Program-made: the position numbers and the translations under genes
The notes under the pieces: generated by a model
The model's input: the letters and a program-made list of their open reading frames with translations, nothing else
What the model was told of the DNA's origin: nothing
The model's database searches: none
Shown here: positions 24,400-33,255 of the stretch, one piece after another
How positions within the stretch are numbered: the stretch's first letter is position 1
How the letters are laid out: each line of letters starts with the position of its first letter
Assembly: GCA_017452945.1 (NCBI GenBank)
Contig: JAFTLD010000071.1
Location: forward strand, 1-37,537
Direction of reading: 5' to 3'
Length of the DNA: 37,537 nt
Source of the DNA: Clostridia bacterium
Lineage (GTDB): Bacteria > Bacillota_A > Clostridia > Oscillospirales > CAG-272

Positions 24400-25533
24400 A
24401 TGGCAGATAAAAGAGATTATTACGAGGTACTTGGCGTTGACAAAAGCGCGTCCGACGCGGATATTAAAAAGGCGTACCGAGTACTGGCAAAGAAATACCA
24501 TCCGGATATGAACCCCGGAAACGCTGAGGCCGAGGCAAAGTTCAAGGAAGTCAACGAGGCGTACGAGGTGCTGTCCGACAGCGACAAGAAGGCTAAGTAC
24601 GATCAGTTCGGCCACGCAGCATTTGACCAGAGCTCCGGCTTTGGCGGTGGCTACGGTGGCGGTTACAGCACCGATTTTGGCGATCTGGGCGATATCTTCG
24701 GTTCTTTCTTTGGCGGTGCATTCGGCGGTGGCGGTCAGCGTCGTCGCAACGGCCCGCAGCGCGGGGACGACATCCAGCTGCGCGTTTCGCTTTCCTTTGA
24801 GGAAGCGGCATTCGGTGCCAAGAAGACCATTACCTATACAAGACTGCGCAAATGCCCTGATTGCGGAGGTAACGGCAGTGAGGGCGGACAGGCTCCCGAG
24901 ACATGCTCGGCTTGCCGCGGTACGGGTCAGGTGCGCACCGTGCATAACATGGGCGGCATGCAGTTCCAATCCACGGGCACTTGTGAGCGGTGCCGAGGCA
25001 CGGGTAAGATCATCAAGAATCCTTGCTCGCGCTGTCGCGGTGCAGGCATGGAGCGCGAGAACAAGAATTTGACGGTGGATATTCCCGCAGGCATTGACCA
25101 TGGCGAAAAGATTGCGTTGCGTTCGCAGGGCAGTGATGGCAAGAACGGTGGTCCCGCGGGTGATCTGATCATGCAGATCAGCGTGCAGCCGCATAAGATC
25201 TTCAAGCGTGACGGTGCCAATATTTATTGCGATATTCCCGTGACCATCTCCGAGGCTGTGCTGGGTGCCGAGATCGACGTGCCTACGCTGGAGGGTTCTC
25301 AGAAATTTGAGCTTCCCGAGGGGACGCAGACGGGTACGTCCTTTACCTTACGAGGAAAGGGCATTCCCAATCTCAACAACAGCTCTCGCAGAGGAGATCT
25401 GATCTTTACTGTGGGGGTTGAGATTCCTACAGGCCTTTCCTCCAAGCAAAAGGAGGCAATGCGCGCGTTTGCCGAGGCTTGCGGTGAGAGCAATTATAAA
25501 AAGAAAAAGAATTTCTTCAAGAAGGGGAAATAA
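24400..25533 (+). CDS. dnaJ: Chaperone protein DnaJ
   Basis: A 377 aa type I Hsp40 that delivers substrates to DnaK and stimulates its ATPase. J domain 1-70 with YHPD, a Gly/Phe-rich linker (about 75-115), and four CxxCxGxG-type zinc motifs ([32 protein letters not shown]) at about 145-215. Two beta-barrel substrate-binding domains and a basic C-terminus ([11 protein letters not shown]) follow. AAAGG precedes the ATG. Confidence 0.97.
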   Translation: MADKRDYYEVLGVDKSASDADIKKAYRVLAKKYHPDMNPGNAEAEAKFKEVNEAYEVLSDSDKKAKYDQFGHAAFDQSSGFGGGYGGGYSTDFGDLGDIFGSFFGGAFGGGGQRRRNGPQRGDDIQLRVSLSFEEAAFGAKKTITYTRLRKCPDCGGNGSEGGQAPETCSACRGTGQVRTVHNMGGMQFQSTGTCERCRGTGKIIKNPCSRCRGAGMERENKNLTVDIPAGIDHGEKIALRSQGSDGKNGGPAGDLIMQISVQPHKIFKRDGANIYCDIPVTISEAVLGAEIDVPTLEGSQKFELPEGTQTGTSFTLRGKGIPNLNNSSRRGDLIFTVGVEIPTGLSSKQKEAMRAFAEACGESNYKKKKNFFKKGK

Positions 25534-25536
25534 AGT

Positions 25537-26496
25537 ATGGTAGATAAGGATTACGTTTGCGAGGACTGGGGCGAGACCACGCAGTGGACGCAGATCCGTG
25601 TAACGGTTAAGCTGGAGCAACTGGATGCACTGGTTGCGGTCATGAGCATGATCAACAACAATCTGATGATCGAGGATTACAGCGATATCGATCTCAAAAC
25701 CTGTTATGGCGATCTGATCGACGAAAGCATTCTCAATGCGGACAAGACCATCGCGTCCGTGTCGGTCTATCTGCCCGTAGAACGCGACATCCGCGAGGAC
25801 GTTGAGTTCTTGCGCGAAATGCTTGCCAAGGACGGCATTGAGGGTGAGATCAAGATGATCGGCCTTAATGAAGAGGACTGGGCGAATGCCTGGAAGGCTT
25901 ATTATAAACCGATCAAGATCGGCTCCAAGATCGTCATCGTTCCCGCATGGGAAAAGTACGAGGCTGCCAAGGGCGAGCTGATCGTGCGCATGGATCCCGG
26001 CATGGCGTTCGGTACGGGTACGCACGAGACCACCAGATTGGTCATCGGTCTGCTTGAGAAATATACGACACCCGGCGTGCGCATGCTGGACGTGGGTACG
26101 GGCAGCGGTATTTTGGCAATCTGCGCCTCCAAGCTTGGCGCAGGGGAGTGCAAGGCATATGACATTGATCCCATGTCGGTTCGTGTGGCACGCGAGAATA
26201 TCAAGGATTCGGGACTTACCAACATTACCTGCGACCAGTCCGACCTGCTTCGCTCGGTCGACCTGGAGGGCGGCAAATACGGCCTTGTGTGTGCCAATAT
26301 TGTGGCGGACATCATCATCCGCATGACACCGGACGTACATAAGTACATCGCAGATGACGGCGTGCTGCTGGCTTCGGGCATCATTATGGAGAGAAGTCAG
26401 GACGTGGTTTCCTGCTTCGAATCCCACGGCTTTGAAATCGTGGAGCGTGCTGAGGAAAACGGCTGGTGCGCCCTGGCGGTGAAACTGAAGAAATGA
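25537..26496 (+). CDS. prmA: Ribosomal protein L11 methyltransferase
   Basis: A 319 aa SAM-dependent enzyme that trimethylates ribosomal protein L11. The N-terminal substrate-recognition domain covers about 1-135. FGTGTHETTRLV precedes the SAM motif MLDVGTGSGILAICASKLGA (about 185-204), and ANIVADIIIRM supplies the catalytic loop. Starts 3 nt after the dnaJ stop, the usual dnaJ-prmA order of Clostridia. Its stop overlaps the next start (ATGA). Confidence 0.95.
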   Translation: MVDKDYVCEDWGETTQWTQIRVTVKLEQLDALVAVMSMINNNLMIEDYSDIDLKTCYGDLIDESILNADKTIASVSVYLPVERDIREDVEFLREMLAKDGIEGEIKMIGLNEEDWANAWKAYYKPIKIGSKIVIVPAWEKYEAAKGELIVRMDPGMAFGTGTHETTRLVIGLLEKYTTPGVRMLDVGTGSGILAICASKLGAGECKAYDIDPMSVRVARENIKDSGLTNITCDQSDLLRSVDLEGGKYGLVCANIVADIIIRMTPDVHKYIADDGVLLASGIIMERSQDVVSCFESHGFEIVERAEENGWCALAVKLKK

Positions 26497-27038
26497 TACA
26501 ATACACGCTCATACGCTCGGACCGTAAGACGGTTGGCATGCAAATCAAGGATGGCCAAGTGATTGTGCGCGCACCGCGCAGATTGTCCAAGGCTGCTATT
26601 GATGCGTTTGTGCAGGAGCATCAGGAATGGGCAGAAAAGCACCTTGCTGCATCAAAGGCAGCGCAAGGCTTGCCCAAGCTAACCGAACAAGAGCTCCGCA
26701 TGCTGGCTGAAAAAGCAGTACAAATCATTCCTGCACGCGTAGCACATTATGCCGCATTGCTTGGCGTGACGTATGGCAGGATCACCATCCGAGCACAAAA
26801 AACCAAGTGGGGCAGCTGCTCGGCTGCAGGAAACCTCAATTTTAACTGTCTGTTGCTCTTAGCACCGTCCGAGGTGCTGGACAGCGTTGTAGTACACGAG
26901 CTTTGCCATCGCAAGCATATGAATCACTCCAAGGCGTTTTATGCCGAGATCACGCGCGTCATGCCCGATTATCACACGCGTCACGCGTGGCTTAAGAAAA
27001 ACGGTGCGGTGCTGATGGCAAGAGCGCACGGATCATAA
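26493..27038 (+). CDS. YgjP-like (DUF45) metal-dependent hydrolase
   Basis: A 181 aa predicted zinc metallohydrolase of the YgjP/M48-related DUF45 family. KTKWGSCSAAGNLNFNCLL leads to the metal site VVHELCHRKHMNHSKAFY, with HExxH at 135-139 and a further His145. The substrate is not established by the sequence. ATG 26493 overlaps the prmA stop. It is the last gene of the heat-shock operon, followed by a strong terminator. Its 3' third is duplicated at 30005-30136. Confidence 0.85.
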   Translation: MIQYTLIRSDRKTVGMQIKDGQVIVRAPRRLSKAAIDAFVQEHQEWAEKHLAASKAAQGLPKLTEQELRMLAEKAVQIIPARVAHYAALLGVTYGRITIRAQKTKWGSCSAAGNLNFNCLLLLAPSEVLDSVVVHELCHRKHMNHSKAFYAEITRVMPDYHTRHAWLKKNGAVLMARAHGS

Positions 27039-27078
27039 TAAGCAAGAAGTGTTTCATCACTCAGCGAATTTACAGGAA

Positions 27079-27125
27079 AGCGGCAGGAATTTGTTCACAC
27101 GCGAACAGATTCCTGCTGCTTTTTG
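27079..27125 (+). terminator. Terminator of the heat-shock operon
   Basis: AGCGGCAGGAATTTGTTC (27079-27096) pairs over nearly its full length with GAACAGATTCCTGCTGCT (27102-27119), followed by TTTT. Confidence 0.88.
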
Positions 27126-27154
27126 GTATAGTCAAAAGAGCCGAATTTTGTTAA

Positions 27155-27175
27155 TTCTTAAGAGATCTTAAGAAA
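27155..27175 (+). promoter_or_regulatory. Likely response-regulator site upstream of the two-component operon
   Basis: TTCTTAAGAGATCTTAAGAA (27155-27174) is a perfect inverted repeat, and it also contains the direct repeat TCTTAAGAGA/TCTTAAGAAA with a 10 bp period, the form OmpR-type regulators bind. A third GTTAAGAT lies at 27190-27197. It is 57 bp before the regulator's start codon, consistent with autoregulation. Confidence 0.5.
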
Positions 27176-27230
27176 TTCCAACGCTTTTTGTTAAGATTTT
27201 TGTTATATGATATATACGGAGGTGAAAATA

Positions 27231-27911
27231 ATGAACGTATTGGTTGTGGATGACGATCGAGAGATCGTGGAGAGCATCAGCATTTTTCTTTCGGGTGAGG
27301 GCTATAAGGCGCTCAAGGCCTATGACGGAATAGAGGCGCTTGAGATCCTTTCCGAAAATGAAGTACATCTGATGATTCTTGATATTATGATGCCCAAACT
27401 GAATGGTATAAAAACGCTGATGAAGCTGCGCGAATCGAGAAATATTCCCGTGATATTGCTTTCGGCCAAATCCGAGGATACGGACAAGATTTTTGGGCTG
27501 ACCGCAGGCGCAGATGATTACGTGACCAAGCCCTTTAACCCATCCGAGCTGATGGCGAGAGTGAAATCGCAGCTGCGCAGATATACCACGCTGGGCTCTA
27601 TCGGAAAGCAGAACGGGGAGATTGTCATAAACGGGCTTTGCGTCGATACCGAGAGCAAAACGGTCAAGGTGGACGGTGAGCCCGTCCGCCTGACGCCCGT
27701 GGAATACAAGATCTTGGAATTGTTGGTCAGGAACCGAGGGCGGGTGTTCTCGGCAAACGACATTTATACCAACGTATGGAACGAGCAGGCAATTGTGGGA
27801 GATGGAACGATTGCGGTGCACGTGCGCCATATCAGAGAAAAAATCGAGATCAATCCCAGAGAGCCGAAATACCTCAAAATCGTTTGGGGTGTTGGCTATA
27901 AGGTGGATTAA
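27231..27911 (+). CDS. OmpR/PhoB-family response regulator
   Basis: A 226 aa regulator that receives phosphate from the adjacent kinase and binds DNA. The receiver domain (1-115) has the acidic pocket Asp7-Asp9, the phospho-acceptor Asp51 (LMILDIMMP), Ser78 and Lys100 (VTKPF). A winged-helix effector domain (about 130-226) contains LTPVEYKILELLVRNRGRVFS and HVRHIREKIE. ATG 27231 follows GGAGG by 8 nt. The kinase gene starts 11 nt after the stop. Signal and targets are unknown. Confidence 0.95.
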   Translation: MNVLVVDDDREIVESISIFLSGEGYKALKAYDGIEALEILSENEVHLMILDIMMPKLNGIKTLMKLRESRNIPVILLSAKSEDTDKIFGLTAGADDYVTKPFNPSELMARVKSQLRRYTTLGSIGKQNGEIVINGLCVDTESKTVKVDGEPVRLTPVEYKILELLVRNRGRVFSANDIYTNVWNEQAIVGDGTIAVHVRHIREKIEINPREPKYLKIVWGVGYKVD

Positions 27912-27922
27912 AGGAGGGAATC

Positions 27923-30001
27923 ATGAAAAAGCTTGTTTATTCCGGATTTCTGAAATTTGTTGCCGTGGTGCTGCTGATCGCGTGCGTGGTATTGAGCGTT
28001 CTGACAGCGTTTGACGGTGCTTTGCGTTACGTTGAGGAGAAAATCGAGATCTATTCCTTCGAAAGTGATTTTGCAAGCTCCTGGTATCTTGCATCTCTGC
28101 TCAATGCCCCCGAAAATGCCGTATATAATGCTTATTACGTGACGTATCGTGAAGATAATGAGGAGATCGCCACGACAGATCTTCCCGTGACGGATGAAGC
28201 CGATCTGAGTGTGGAGGAGCAGATCAAGCAGCGTTTGGAAGCACTGTATTGCGCCGAGCAAATTGATTACTTTGTCAAGTGGAACGACAAGGTATTTACC
28301 AACTGCGGTGCTGTCGATGCAGATTCGCTGATGCAAAGGGAGTATTATTCTTATATAGAACGTGATGCCGATGGATATTTTTCTCGCAGAACCGATGCCA
28401 CCAAGGCAGGCAGAGTGTTGATTGAGAATATCAATGAGTATGACCGCACAAGCACCATGGTCATCTGCTGCAGTGTCAAGGAGGAGGTGGCAGCAGAGCT
28501 TCGCGAAATATGGGAAAGACAGGAGAGCATGGTTCTGGACACAGTCGGACTGGTCTTGGCTTATGCTGTCGGCGCGCTGCTTTTGCTGATTTATTTGCTT
28601 TGTGTTTGCGGGAAAAATTCCAAGGGCGAATATCAGAATATGTGGCTTGACAGCATCCCCTTGGAATTGCAGTTGGCTTTCGCAGCGGGAACGGGTGTTG
28701 GATCAGCAGTGCTGTTGGCTTGTTTGCTTGATGAGAACGCGTCGGGAGACTTTCCAACCAAGCTGCTTTATCTCGTGATCGGGCTTGTGTGCGCGTTTGC
28801 TTCGCTGATTTTTATCACTGTATTTCTTAGTATGGTCAGAAATATCAAAACCAAAAAATTCATCAAATCCAGCCTTGTTTTGCAGATATTGATATGGATT
28901 TGGCGTTTGTTGATTGCTATCGTCAAGTGGACGTACAGAGCAATCAAGGCCTTACTTTCGGCAACGCTTGGATTACTGTGCAAAAAATCGGGCGTGCTGC
29001 TGGTGGTCTTACTGTTCCTTTATACCGCAGTGATCGGTCTTTTGGGTATCGGTACGGCGCTCACGCGGTACTGGATGCTTGAGGGTGTGCTGTTGTATTT
29101 GGTGGTGTATGCGTTCGTGGGCGTGCTGCTGTTTTTGGTGGTATGTGCTATTGTGGCGTTTCGGTCGGGTGAGCTTGACAAGATCAAAAAAGGTGCTCGC
29201 GAGGTGCGGAGCGGGAACGTGTCGTATAAGATCCCGCGGCTGTGGTGGCCTGATATGAAGGAATTGGGCACAAACGTCAATGAGATCGCGCAGGGGCTTG
29301 AACAATCCGTATCTGCGCAGGTTAAGGCGGAAAGGATGAAGAGTGAGTTGATTACCAACGTCTCTCACGATCTCAAGACGCCCATTACCTCCATTATCAG
29401 CTATACCGAGCTGCTCTCGAATATGGAGGAACTGCCCGAGCAGGCCAAGGATTACGTGGCTGTTATTGCGAAAAAGGGGGACAGGCTCAAAACTCTGACG
29501 CAGGATCTGTTTGATATTTCCAAGGTGCAGAGCGGGAATGAGAACGTCGTCATGGAAAGGCTTGACGTGGCGCTGCTGATCAATCAGGCGCTGGGCGAGC
29601 ATGATAACGAAATACAGCGCTCCGATTTGACCTTCTGTGTGGATGTGTCCAAGGAACTGTACGTTTGTGCCGATGGACGGAAAATGTCGCGCGTGATCGG
29701 TAATCTGATCGATAACGTGCTGAAATACTCCATGAAAAACACAAGAGTGTTTGTGACCGTGGCAGAAAAGGACGGGGATATTGCCATGGAGTTTAAGAAT
29801 ATCTCCGCATATCCGTTGGATTTTGACACAGAGGAAATTACGCAAAGGTTTGTGCGCGGTGATGAGTCCAGAACCGAAGAGGGAAACGGACTGGGGCTTG
29901 CGATTGCCAAGAGCTATACCGAGCTATGCGGCGGTACCTTTGAGATTGTGGCAGATGGTGATATGTTCAAAGCAATATTGAAACTCAAAAAGCTCGATTA
30001 A
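27923..30001 (+). CDS. Sensor histidine kinase with extra membrane helices
   Basis: A 692 aa membrane kinase paired with the upstream regulator. TM1 is at about 8-30. An extracytoplasmic sensor region of about 175 residues follows. Then comes an unusual block of about six to seven hydrophobic segments (about 205-420) with basic loops. A HAMP-like linker leads to the DHp helix ELITNVSHDLKTPITSI, with phospho-accepting His482, and a HATPase domain with NLIDNVLKYS and GNGLGLAIAKSY. AGGAGG before ATG. The multi-helix block is larger than in ordinary two-TM kinases and might sense membrane state or a small molecule; that is inference. Confidence 0.92.
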   Translation: MKKLVYSGFLKFVAVVLLIACVVLSVLTAFDGALRYVEEKIEIYSFESDFASSWYLASLLNAPENAVYNAYYVTYREDNEEIATTDLPVTDEADLSVEEQIKQRLEALYCAEQIDYFVKWNDKVFTNCGAVDADSLMQREYYSYIERDADGYFSRRTDATKAGRVLIENINEYDRTSTMVICCSVKEEVAAELREIWERQESMVLDTVGLVLAYAVGALLLLIYLLCVCGKNSKGEYQNMWLDSIPLELQLAFAAGTGVGSAVLLACLLDENASGDFPTKLLYLVIGLVCAFASLIFITVFLSMVRNIKTKKFIKSSLVLQILIWIWRLLIAIVKWTYRAIKALLSATLGLLCKKSGVLLVVLLFLYTAVIGLLGIGTALTRYWMLEGVLLYLVVYAFVGVLLFLVVCAIVAFRSGELDKIKKGAREVRSGNVSYKIPRLWWPDMKELGTNVNEIAQGLEQSVSAQVKAERMKSELITNVSHDLKTPITSIISYTELLSNMEELPEQAKDYVAVIAKKGDRLKTLTQDLFDISKVQSGNENVVMERLDVALLINQALGEHDNEIQRSDLTFCVDVSKELYVCADGRKMSRVIGNLIDNVLKYSMKNTRVFVTVAEKDGDIAMEFKNISAYPLDFDTEEITQRFVRGDESRTEEGNGLGLAIAKSYTELCGGTFEIVADGDMFKAILKLKKLD

Positions 30002-30004
30002 TAT

Positions 30005-30136
30005 GAGAAGCATAAACATATGAATCATTCAAAGGAGTTTTACGCTGAGATCTGGCGCGTCATGCCCGATTATCACACGCGTCACGCGTGGCTTAAGAAA
30101 AACGGTTCGGTGCTGATGAGCCGTATACCGCGATAA
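30005..30136 (+). pseudogene. Fragment duplicating the 3' end of the YgjP-like gene
   Basis: Translates as EKHKHMNHSKEFYAEIWRVM and onward to a TAA at 30134-30136, in register with the C-terminal part of the gene ending at 27038. 52 consecutive bases (30055-30106) are identical to 26954-27005; flanking bases differ at scattered sites, and the last five codons have diverged. It lacks the HExxH half, a start codon and a ribosome site, and begins 4 nt after the kinase stop. Confidence 0.85.
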
Positions 30137-30143
30137 TGATAAA

Positions 30144-30202
30144 CAAAAAACACTCGATAACGTTATGCCCTTAAGGACACAACGCGATCGAGCGTTTTTT
30201 TT
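30144..30202. terminator. Bidirectional terminator after the two-component operon
   Basis: AACACTCGAT (30149-30158) pairs with ATCGAGCGTT (30187-30196) with one mismatch around a 28 nt loop; A and T runs flank it on both sides. It serves the kinase transcript and the convergent acyltransferase gene. Confidence 0.65.
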
Positions 30203-30206
30203 GTTT

Positions 30207-31358
30207 TTATCCTTGTTTTTGCTTTTGCATGGCCTGCACAAGCTGATAATACTCAAAGAACTTATAAATATTGTTGCCTGCGGGAGCGGTCATTTCGCAA
30301 TAGGTTTTGCCAAAGCTGAAGAGCAGGAAGCGTCTGCCGCGCATGGCAAGCTCGTTGATCTCGGACATGGGCACGTGCAGTTCATTGCATGAAATGCCTT
30401 CCGCATCCATGGTGAAGCGGCCTTCGGCAACGGTCTGCTCCTCGTGATTTTCTACGGTATAAACTCTTGCGTTTTCAGCGCTGATGGCGGTGCCGTTTAT
30501 CATCAATTGCTCTGCCATTCTGCGCTGACGGGCTGCCAGCTCGGTCACCGTTGTATCGGGCGCGCCGTGCAGCATGCCGAATGCGTCGTATGTAAAGGAC
30601 ATGTCACAGGCTGTGCAGAATACGCGATCTCCCTTGGAGCGAACCGTGTCTATCTTGCCGCAGACAGGGCATATGTAAAGCAGGTTTTCTAAGCTTTCGG
30701 CAGGATTTTTGCCTTTATATTTACGGGGATTCTGAGTCTGACGTGCATATGCATCCTCGTAAAGATCCTCGCGGATGATGCGGTTGACCTCGTCCTCACT
30801 CATAGCCGCGATTTGTTCGGCTGTGAATACGTGAACAGGCTCACCGTGCAAATAACCTCTGCGCGTGTTTTTGGTGCTCCACATGGGGCTTGCAAAATAG
30901 CCGCCCGAGAGTCGGTAGGTCACAAGACCGCAACGCGCAGCCTTGACAAGGCCGCCCGTGGTGGGGGCGATGTCGCAGGTCTTGCCATCCCAGGAGCGCA
31001 CACCCTCGGCAAACATACAAACGTTTGCGCCCTTGCGGACCTTGCGCAGAATATCAATGATGGTGGCTGCTGCCGTGGTTCCTTTTTTGCGCAGAATGGG
31101 AGCGAGCGCCCAGTTGAGCAGACCAAAACCGTGTTTCCATCGCGCGATATGTTCGCTGGCTACGTAGTACATCTGCCGCTTGAACGAGCAAGCCACGAGC
31201 ACGCAGTCATAATCGGTGGTGTGGTTGGAGAGCACGATGTAGTGATCGGGCAGATTTTTTGCGGGCTTATAAGTATAGCCGAATTTCAGCTTACAAAACA
31301 GGGCAACGGGGCCGCGCAAAAGCCGCCAGATGATATTGTATCTCGTTTGTGGTTTCAC
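30207..31358 (-). CDS. PlsC-like acyltransferase with C-terminal zinc ribbon
   Basis: A 383 aa protein whose N-terminal half matches 1-acylglycerol-phosphate acyltransferases, which make phosphatidic acid. The HX4D catalytic motif is HTTDYD (46-51) and the acceptor-binding motif is EGVRS (118-122, usually EGTRS). After about residue 225 it adds a CPVC...CTAC zinc ribbon and an unassigned domain, which is not part of standard PlsC. The start is set to GTG 31358, because GGAGG lies exactly 8 nt before it; the in-frame ATG 15 nt upstream contains that ribosome site within its own coding sequence and has none ahead of it. Confidence 0.82.
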   Translation of the reverse strand: MKPQTRYNIIWRLLRGPVALFCKLKFGYTYKPAKNLPDHYIVLSNHTTDYDCVLVACSFKRQMYYVASEHIARWKHGFGLLNWALAPILRKKGTTAAATIIDILRKVRKGANVCMFAEGVRSWDGKTCDIAPTTGGLVKAARCGLVTYRLSGGYFASPMWSTKNTRRGYLHGEPVHVFTAEQIAAMSEDEVNRIIREDLYEDAYARQTQNPRKYKGKNPAESLENLLYICPVCGKIDTVRSKGDRVFCTACDMSFTYDAFGMLHGAPDTTVTELAARQRRMAEQLMINGTAISAENARVYTVENHEEQTVAEGRFTMDAEGISCNELHVPMSEINELAMRGRRFLLFSFGKTYCEMTAPAGNNIYKFFEYYQLVQAMQKQKQG

Positions 31359-31386
31359 GGATGCTACCTCCATGCTGTAATGTCTT

Positions 31387-31415
31387 ATTATAGCACACTT
31401 TTTTGATCTGTGCCA
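31387..31415 (-). promoter_or_regulatory. Promoter of the PlsC-like gene
   Basis: Minus strand TATAAT at 31387-31392 with a poor -35 (TGGCAC at 31410-31415, 17 bp away). The -10 is perfect; the -35 match is weak. Confidence 0.45.
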
Positions 31416-31433
31416 GTATTTTGTGTGTTTTTT

Positions 31434-31469
31434 TGCAAAAAAATGCTCCTACACGGGGTAGAAGCATTT
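31434..31469 (-). terminator. Terminator of the 98 aa hypothetical gene
   Basis: AAATGCT with AGCATTT plus inner CTAC/GTAG pairing (31441-31469), followed on the minus strand by a run of seven T. Confidence 0.8.
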
Positions 31470-31483
31470 GATTTGTGCGCAAT

Positions 31484-31780
31484 TTATGCCAGCAGAGCGC
31501 GTTCCAGCCAGATCAGCCCCATGCTGAAAGCATCGTGCAGGCCGTCCTTCTGGCCTTGCTTGATGATCTTGGTGGGATCCTTGGAGTCAATGATCTGAAT
31601 CAGGATCTTACCGGGAACCTCTTCGCTCTTGTCGTTTTTGACGTAGGACATGATCTCTAAGATCAGAATGCAGGATTCGTTCATATCGCCGTAGCAAATG
31701 GTGTTGCCCTCGCGAACCAAGGGCTTGTCTTTATAGTAAAGGTATTCGCCTCCAACCTGAGCGCGTGTTTCGTTTGCCAT
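31484..31780 (-). CDS. Small conserved-looking hypothetical protein
   Basis: A 98 aa soluble protein, not recognised. Predicted alternating strands in the first 70 residues (EYLYYKDKPLVREGNTICYG, then ILILEIMSYVKNDKSEEVPGKILIQIID) and a C-terminal helix (DAFSMGLIWLERALLA). No signal peptide, membrane helix or Cys motif is seen. It has a textbook AAGGAGG site 7 nt before ATG, a near-consensus promoter and its own terminator, all of which support a real, independently expressed gene. Confidence 0.8.
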   Translation of the reverse strand: MANETRAQVGGEYLYYKDKPLVREGNTICYGDMNESCILILEIMSYVKNDKSEEVPGKILIQIIDSKDPTKIIKQGQKDGLHDAFSMGLIWLERALLA

Positions 31781-31833
31781 GATGTGACCTCCTTAAACAT
31801 CTATATTATAGAAAAACAATATACAATCACATT

Positions 31834-31862
31834 ATTATAGCATACAATAACCGTTCAGTCAA
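31834..31862 (-). promoter_or_regulatory. Promoter of the 98 aa hypothetical gene
   Basis: Minus strand TTGACT (31857-31862), 17 bp, TATAAT (31834-31839). Confidence 0.75.
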
Positions 31863-31883
31863 GGATATTCATAAAAAATTCAC

Positions 31884-33056
31884 TCAAAGTGCCATAAAAG
31901 GGGACTGCCGCTTGAAAAATCCGCTGTTTTGCGGTTTTTCCATAGCCAGCGTGTACAGCGCGTCGGCACGGTCGGAAAGCTCGCGCTGTCTGCAATCGGG
32001 CGCGTCTGCGGGCTTGGTGACCAGCGGTACGGGACAGGTGCGGCGCAGCTCGGACAGAATTTCGCGGCCGCGTGCGTTTGCCGCCAAAACGTTCAGGTAT
32101 GCGGGCGTGCAGCGCAGATCCTGCTCTGTGACGCCAAGGGCTGCATATAAAACGGCACGGCGCACGTGAGAATCGGGCAGGGATTTGTGTGCGCAAAGCG
32201 CGTAAAGCCCGTCAAGATCGGTTGCTTGGTGCGCGGCGTGCAGAATGCGATCCCCCAGCCCTCCTCCGCAGAGTGCGCAGCTTTGTATCTGCGCAGGACT
32301 CAACATGCGCAAGATGGACAGGAGGGCGATACCGTATGCGCCCGATGCTCCCGCAAGCTCTGCTTGCGATCTTGCAAGGCAAAGCGCGTCGTAGGATGCA
32401 TCCGGCAGATGCGTCCCCAGTGCGTCAAGTCCACGCTCGTGCCAAAGCCTGCGCAAGGCTGTTGCGCTGGGGTATGCATCGGTCACGGCTTGGTCGTTGT
32501 AATTTGCCCCCCTGCGGCCTATGCAAAGAGGGGAGATGTCGTATTCTCCCGAAAGGATCGCCTTGCAATAGGCGATTCCCAAAAGATCGTTGGAGAGCGT
32601 GGGCAGGGGATGTCCCGATACACGCTCAAAGGCCTTGGAATAAGCAGCAGCCGTGCCGACGTTGGTTTTGATAAGTGCCTGATACTCTTGTTTGAAGGCA
32701 TCCGAGCAAAGTATGCGCGCGCATTGCCCAAGAAGCGCAATATCGTTGCACTCGCTGCCAAAGAACAGCGTATCAGCCGTCAGCGCATCCGCAGTGGCAA
32801 CGCCCGCAGAAGCGAAAATTTCGGCACTTGAGGCACAGTAAGGGAAGGGCAGCTCGATCACAAGATCCGCACCGCACCCAACGGCAGCGCGCGCCCTCGT
32901 GTATTTATGCGCCATGGCAGGCTCCGCGCGCTGCGTAAAGTTGCCGCTCATGATGCAAACAACGCTGTCCGCACCTGCAGCGCGTGCGCTGTCCAGATGG
33001 TAGACGTGTCCTCGGTGCAGGGGATTGTATTCGCAAATGATGCCAAAGCGTGCCAT
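31884..33056 (-). CDS. tmcAL: tRNA(Met) cytidine acetate ligase (TmcAL)
   Basis: Acetylates the wobble C34 of elongator tRNA-Met using acetate and ATP, which prevents misreading of AUA. The 390 aa protein begins with a nucleotidyltransferase-like Rossmann domain: GIICEYNPLHRGHVYHL with HxGH at 14-17, and YPSATALRRLW near 197, a KMSKS-like element. CIMSGNFTQRAEPAM and the GADLVIELPFPYCASSAE segment are typical of the YlbM/TmcAL family. The start at 33056 follows GGAGG by 5 nt; the ATG four codons upstream overlaps that site. Slightly shorter than the Bacillus protein at its C-terminus. Confidence 0.92.
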   Translation of the reverse strand: MARFGIICEYNPLHRGHVYHLDSARAAGADSVVCIMSGNFTQRAEPAMAHKYTRARAAVGCGADLVIELPFPYCASSAEIFASAGVATADALTADTLFFGSECNDIALLGQCARILCSDAFKQEYQALIKTNVGTAAAYSKAFERVSGHPLPTLSNDLLGIAYCKAILSGEYDISPLCIGRRGANYNDQAVTDAYPSATALRRLWHERGLDALGTHLPDASYDALCLARSQAELAGASGAYGIALLSILRMLSPAQIQSCALCGGGLGDRILHAAHQATDLDGLYALCAHKSLPDSHVRRAVLYAALGVTEQDLRCTPAYLNVLAANARGREILSELRRTCPVPLVTKPADAPDCRQRELSDRADALYTLAMEKPQNSGFFKRQSPFMAL

Positions 33057-33086
33057 GACAACCTCCATTTTGTGCTTTCTTTGGTC

Positions 33087-33115
33087 AGTATATCACGCAT
33101 CGGGGGACTTGTCAA
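33087..33115 (-). promoter_or_regulatory. Promoter of tmcAL
   Basis: Minus strand TTGACA (33110-33115), 17 bp, TATACT (33087-33092). Confidence 0.75.
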
Positions 33116-33255
33116 GCAAAGTCTTAACAGAAAGCGGGAAATCTTTGGCAAATCTTTGCAATTTTTTCTTTTGATTTTGGAATTTCAAAAAAATCGGGAA
33201 CATTTTTACGTTTTCATCGTATGTATAAGTAATGAATGACTCGGTGTGGTTTTTA

